Below, piece after piece: positions 60,856-64,000 of a stretch of DNA of 64,000 nucleotides (the stretch's first letter is position 1; every line of letters begins with the position of its first letter). A model generated the notes under the pieces. That model was given only the letters and a program-made list of their open reading frames with translations, was not told where the DNA came from and searched no databases. The DNA lies in assembly GCF_000621485.1 (NCBI RefSeq), contig NZ_JHYF01000013.1, positions 107,453 through 171,452 on the forward strand. The letters are read 5' to 3'. Source of the DNA: Alkaliphilus transvaalensis ATCC 700919. GTDB taxonomy: Bacteria; Bacillota; Clostridia; Peptostreptococcales; Natronincolaceae. The translations under genes were made by a program, and so were the position numbers.

Positions 60856-60924
60856 TTATTTTTTTCCAACAAAAAAACACAGGTTGGCTACCTGTGCATT
60901 GAATAAGCGGAAAATGTATAACAA
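60856..60924 (-). CDS. Leader peptide 1, MLYIF..., overlapping the attenuator
   Basis: A 22-codon ORF starting TTG TTA TAC ATT TTC (read MLYIF), with AAGGTG at 60933-60938 and an 8-base spacer. It runs through the whole terminator hairpin and stops at a TAA (60856-60858) just before the ribosome binding site of leader 2. A ribosome stalled with the Phe5 codon (60910-60912) in its P site would cover the 5' arm of the terminator. The YIF core matches leader 2. Confidence 0.55.
   Translation of the reverse strand: MLYIFRLFNAQVANLCFFVGKK
60871..60896 (-). terminator. Attenuator terminator in the macrolide operon leader
   Basis: On the minus strand, CACAGGT and ACCTGTG pair around five bases and run into TTTTTTT. 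It lies inside leader ORF 1 and upstream of leader ORF 2, so the operon can be expressed only when polymerase passes it. Confidence 0.85.
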
Positions 60925-60945
60925 AATAGAAACACCTTGCATTTC

Positions 60946-60951
60946 ATTATA
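60946..60951 (-). promoter_or_regulatory. Probable -10 box of the macrolide operon
   Basis: TATAAT on the minus strand, before leader ORF 1. The -35 region is not clear, and the start point would fall very close to the AAGGTG site. Confidence 0.4.
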
Positions 60952-61938
60952 GAAACAAGTTGTTCTTACACTTTAAATATATGGGTCATTTTAAGAAAAC
61001 TTTTCAATATAAATAAGCAAAACCAAGTACTATTATTTATACAGATACATGCTTTTCAATTAATGAATCTAAAGTTAAAAAGCACGCAAAAATAGACATT
61101 CTTTAGCTTTACTGATAATATAATGATAAGATTTTTTATTGAATATGATTCTATTTTTAGGCACACAAAAAGAGGGTAGATTTGTCCCTCCTTTTTAACG
61201 TCCTATATAAATTTAATCATCGTTAATAAGGTTTTCTTAAAAATAGGCAGACCAATCCCGATTACTCTACACATAGGTAGATCCTTTAAGCACTATTCAA
61301 TTAGTTACATAAAGTATAAAATCGAGATCTGAAAATTCCACACATTTTTAAGCACCCCTCCATTCATTCTAAATCATTTAATATGATAACATAAATAATT
61401 GATTTTTGCAAACATAAATAATTAAAATGAAATACTTAATAAAAGACAAGTACAACCTAACAAAGCACCAAACCTAATCTTTAATGCAAATATCGCTGAT
61501 TCTACGCATCAAGTAGCCCCCTCTAATGCATACCCTTAAAACCGTAGTAAGGAACATAAAACACATCAATATTTACTTAAAATTCTTTTAATCCTTTGAT
61601 TTCAAGAAATTCCTTCTCTATCTTTTAGTAATTTCTTTCTACTTCATGTTATTTTTACTGGAAAACTCTAATAAATCTTTATCTACACCAAGAATTATCT
61701 TAAAGTCTCGTTGTTTTATATTATATACCATAAAAAGGATTGTTCGATTATATATAATCCCAAGCATTCTGTGGTATAACAAATATCCGCATAATGTTTT
61801 GGAAATATATTTGGTTAGATGTTGTATTTTAACTAGTGATTAAATCCGATATCAATAATCTTCAATTTCTATATCACATTAGTGAATTGAATTATGCTAC
61901 CGTGTGAAGGCACAAATTTTTTATAAAAAATTAATAGT
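60952..61938. other. Long non-coding stretch
   Basis: AT-rich DNA of about 1 kb without a convincing gene. An imperfect hairpin AAAAAGAGGG/CCCTCCTTTTT (61167-61196) looks like an orphan terminator. A 65-codon plus-strand frame at 61646-61843 has no ribosome binding site and low-complexity hydrophobic composition; I do not call it. Confidence 0.5.
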
Positions 61939-62298
61939 TTATCTGTTTATGTAGTCATCGATATCTTCATCAATATTACTTAATTGCTGTTTTGCTTTCT
62001 CCAAACCCCAATCGTTGGGCATCTCGTTTTCATCATTGAACTTCCACTTACACCCACTATTTATCCACTTTGCTCTTAATAATCGATGGGCTACCTCGAC
62101 TGGCATACGATCATATTTTTCTAAATCACTTTTAACATAGCCTGCACTATTAAAATCTTGATTGGTGAATTTTTCTAATTCTTCAGGCAATAAATCATCA
62201 CTCACACACGATTCATTACCACAACAAGCACAAATATACCCAATAGTAAACTCTTCTAATAATACTTTTCCACAAATGGAACAAAAATACCTACTCAT
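61939..62298 (-). CDS. Zinc-ribbon hypothetical protein, possible immunity protein
   Basis: A 119-residue acidic protein. An N-terminal zinc ribbon has two CxxC pairs (FCSICGKVL and CACCGNES, about residues 6-28). It is followed by an all-helical acidic region (MPVEVAHRLLRAKWINSGCKW and a charged C-terminus). I do not recognise the family. Just upstream on the same strand lies a broken reading frame that looks like the C-terminal end of a larger secreted or toxin protein, and small acidic proteins in that position are often immunity proteins. That role is inference. Confidence 0.6.
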   Translation of the reverse strand: MSRYFCSICGKVLLEEFTIGYICACCGNESCVSDDLLPEELEKFTNQDFNSAGYVKSDLEKYDRMPVEVAHRLLRAKWINSGCKWKFNDENEMPNDWGLEKAKQQLSNIDEDIDDYINR

Positions 62299-62315
62299 AT
62301 TGAAATAGTCACCTC

Positions 62316-62480
62316 TTATTTTATATTATTTACATAATAGTTATATGCATCCTGACTCCATTTTGCTATATTACGGGCATTACTACTACTCATTTGACCA
62401 GTCTTCTAGGATTGGTTAGCTAACCTATCAACATCAAAGGCACTATTAGTTAGTACATTTTCATTACTAAGGGCTATCAT
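62316..62480 (-). pseudogene. Broken C-terminal fragment, possible toxin end
   Basis: Starting at an ATG with no ribosome binding site, the frame reads MIALSNENVLTNSAFDVDRL, then an in-frame TAG, then KTGQMSSSNARNIAKWSQDA and a short tail to TAA. The composition (Asn/Ser-rich, ending YNYYVNNIK) resembles the end of a polymorphic-toxin or RHS-like protein. It directly precedes the zinc-ribbon gene by 17 bases. Confidence 0.45.
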
Positions 62481-62998
62481 CTAACAACTTTTATATGAAA
62501 AGTAAAAGATGATGTCAGTAACCCTTGACATGTCATTTAAGAGTTTACTGAATAAGTATAACATAGTAATCCCTGTTTTATTTTAAAATCATTGTCGAAT
62601 ATGTTGAATTTTGCTCTGGAATGACTAGAAATTCACATCAATCTTATTATACGAACTTGTTCTATTAACTGTTGAATTTTTCCTAGAAAAAACTCATAAA
62701 GACCCATATCTTTTAGCACATCGAAGTGCATCACATAACAAATATATAAATCAAGTTATGCATAGAAAATATTTAATATATATCCACTTGTTAAATTAAG
62801 GTTATATTTTCCAATACAGAAAAATAATACAAGCACCTACCCTAAGATAGATGCTCTCCTATATCCCTACTCCCCAACAACCCCAATAATACTATACCAC
62901 CTCTACATCCCTTGCGACCACAACCTTTTTTTATTTATTCCTTAGATAGCTTTACTATACACTCCACATGCATGGAGACGTTGGTAATACTATATATT
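62481..62998. other. Non-coding stretch
   Basis: About 520 bases of AT-rich DNA. I find no gene, repeat or hairpin worth naming. Confidence 0.45.
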
Positions 62999-63907
62999 TT
63001 ATAATTTAATTGTAAAATGTGAAACTGGTCTTTCTTTATCTCCCCACCGACAATCTGCTTCCCAAATTCCATTTACTTTTTCTTTCTTTCTAGTATGAAC
63101 TGTAATTTCATTATTATAAAGTTCGATTATATTGTATTGTAGGGGTATTCCTGCCCTCTGTTCCTTATGAGGGGCACCAAATGTGCCTGCTCCAATAATA
63201 TGTATACCTTTTTTGATATCATAACTAAAATAACTATTTTGTGATTGATGAATATGCCCATGCATACATATCTTAAAACCATGTATAACCAATAAGTCCA
63301 TAAAGTCATTATTCATCTGTTCCTCCCCAATTACAGGGTGATGAAAGATAGCTATTTTAAGATAGTCATCATATTTCTTACTAAATATTTTATCCAACTG
63401 AAATGATAAAGCGGATAAATTAATAGAGGCTCTTTTCTTATTTAAATGATCTATTTCCCAAGCAGAATTTAGCCCCATAAAAATGATTCTATCTTCATCA
63501 TTAATATTAACATCACCTTGTTCTTCAACTTTCTTTGAATACTTCTTGTCTAATATTTTAGAGTAAAGGTAATTATTAAAATTATCAAACTTTTTCTGAT
63601 ACAAACTCTTGTTAATGATTTCTGTAGCATCCATTGCATTTTTACACACAGCCCAATCTAAATCATGATTTCCAGGTACAATAACTATAGCATTTGTACT
63701 AACTTGAAAGACACATATAACAGAATTTAAAAAATCATTTGCATATTGAAACTCTTGTTTTGAAGAATAATTAGTTAAATCTCCTGAAACAACAAGATAA
63801 TCAATTTTTTCTTTATTAAAAGTTTTGATTAAGTCTGTTCTGAGTTGTAGTCTATATTTATCAACATCTTGCTTTTCTCCAAAGTGTAAATCTGATAGAT
63901 GAACTAT
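62999..63907 (-). CDS. Calcineurin-like metallophosphoesterase with unclear start
   Basis: All metal-binding motifs are present in order: HLSDLHFG (the first residues after the start), VVSGDLTN, VPGNHDLDW, then IAIFHHPVI and CMHGHIHQS. Residues before HLSDLHFG read IIV, matching the usual MKILHLSDLHFG start, but the frame has no ATG, GTG or TTG before that motif. It stays open only to a TAG at 63956-63958. An ATA (63905-63907) follows AGGGAG by 6 bases; I give it as a nominal start. Either a non-canonical start is used or the 5' end was altered. Substrate unknown; phosphodiesters are usual. Confidence 0.7.
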   Translation of the reverse strand: MVHLSDLHFGEKQDVDKYRLQLRTDLIKTFNKEKIDYLVVSGDLTNYSSKQEFQYANDFLNSVICVFQVSTNAIVIVPGNHDLDWAVCKNAMDATEIINKSLYQKKFDNFNNYLYSKILDKKYSKKVEEQGDVNINDEDRIIFMGLNSAWEIDHLNKKRASINLSALSFQLDKIFSKKYDDYLKIAIFHHPVIGEEQMNNDFMDLLVIHGFKICMHGHIHQSQNSYFSYDIKKGIHIIGAGTFGAPHKEQRAGIPLQYNIIELYNNEITVHTRKKEKVNGIWEADCRWGDKERPVSHFTIKL

Positions 63908-63928
63908 GATATGCTCCCTATTAGGTAG

Positions 63929-63951
63929 ACAGATTAAAAAATAAAATCTGT
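63929..63951. repeat. Inverted repeat between divergent genes
   Basis: ACAGATT (63929-63935) and AATCTGT (63945-63951) pair around an A-rich loop. It lies between the phosphoesterase and the gene that begins at 63973, and could be the end of an insertion sequence. Confidence 0.4.
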
Positions 63952-63972
63952 TTATCTAAGGGGAGTATATTT

Positions 63973-64000
63973 ATGTCCAAAACAAAAAGTTATTCAGCTG
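63973..64000 (+). CDS. Start of a probable IS3-family orfA (partial)
   Basis: AAGGGGAG, 7 bases, then ATG and MSKTKSYSA at the window edge. MSK.K.YS.EFK is a common start of IS3-type OrfA proteins. Only nine codons are visible, so the call is tentative. Confidence 0.4.

Noticed and set aside
60888..60947. A 19-codon frame starting ATG AAA TGC in the macrolide operon leader
   Set aside because: It has no ribosome binding site and its ATG overlaps the probable -10 box. The TTG-started MLYIF frame fits better.
61646..61843. A 65-codon plus-strand open frame in the long non-coding stretch
   Set aside because: No ribosome binding site, low-complexity hydrophobic and basic composition, and no resemblance to a known family.
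1..64000. tRNA, rRNA or CRISPR features
   Set aside because: Reading both strands I found no cloverleaf, rRNA segment or regularly spaced direct-repeat array.

Overview
The window is low-GC DNA with AGGAGG-type ribosome binding sites, frequent TTG and GTG starts, and sigma-A-like TTGACA/TATAAT promoters. Together with tandem ECF sigma/anti-sigma pairs, BceRSAB-type and PadR/DUF1048 modules, this points to the chromosome of a member of the Clostridia. An Alkaliphilus/Natronincola-like bacterium is my guess from gene content only. I see no rRNA, tRNA or CRISPR array. Most genes lie on the minus strand.

Layout. 1-5050: end of an ABC-2 exporter, a decayed gene, and a two-component system followed by a secreted PepSY-like protein that shares its promoter-proximal motif. 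5350-11800: a BAAT-type acyl hydrolase under an autoregulated PadR, a broken small-protein gene, a GNAT, an AraC/GyrI-like regulator, a sigma/anti-sigma deletion chimera and an S41 lipoprotein peptidase. 12000-16850: an operon hypB / 898-residue Fe-S flavoprotein / DUF5692 membrane protein / hypA, with no hydrogenase in view. 17200-19520: a transposase-derived DNA-binding protein overlapping an FAD amine-oxidase-like gene. 19700-25990: two ABC-2 exporters, a TipAS-type MerR, a KTR zinc protein and a PadR with three DUF1048 genes. 26100-33020: an S9 peptidase and a SigY-like operon (ECF sigma with a non-canonical start, membrane protein, ABC ATPase, two permeases). 33360-38720: a NikABCDE-type transporter behind a cobalamin riboswitch and terminator.

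39000-47500: small one-component regulator modules (TetR with a membrane protein and GNAT; MarR with MATE; TetR; a PadR-DUF4180 fusion; TetR with ferredoxin), most with a readable palindromic operator on the promoter, plus a macrolide-phosphotransferase-like gene. 47550-51850: an IS3 orfA relic, an ECF sigma/anti-sigma pair, an XRE/DUF6773-like pair and a decayed chemotaxis receptor. 51890-56330: a complete BceRSAB-type peptide-antibiotic module with a matching BceR-type operator. 56340-57000: relics, including a piece of hsdM.

57029-60925: the standout. One operon encodes an Msr-like ABC-F ribosome-protection protein, a Mef-like MFS pump and an Mph-like kinase. Its leader holds two tiny ORFs (MLYIF... 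and MHYIFM) around an intrinsic terminator, which suggests macrolide-dependent attenuation. 60950-64000: mostly empty DNA, a zinc-ribbon protein next to a broken reading frame, a metallophosphoesterase without a normal start codon, and the first codons of a probable transposase gene.

Overall this is an accessory, antibiotic-defence-rich region: at least ten transport or resistance systems, each with its own local regulator, scattered among more than half a dozen gene relics.
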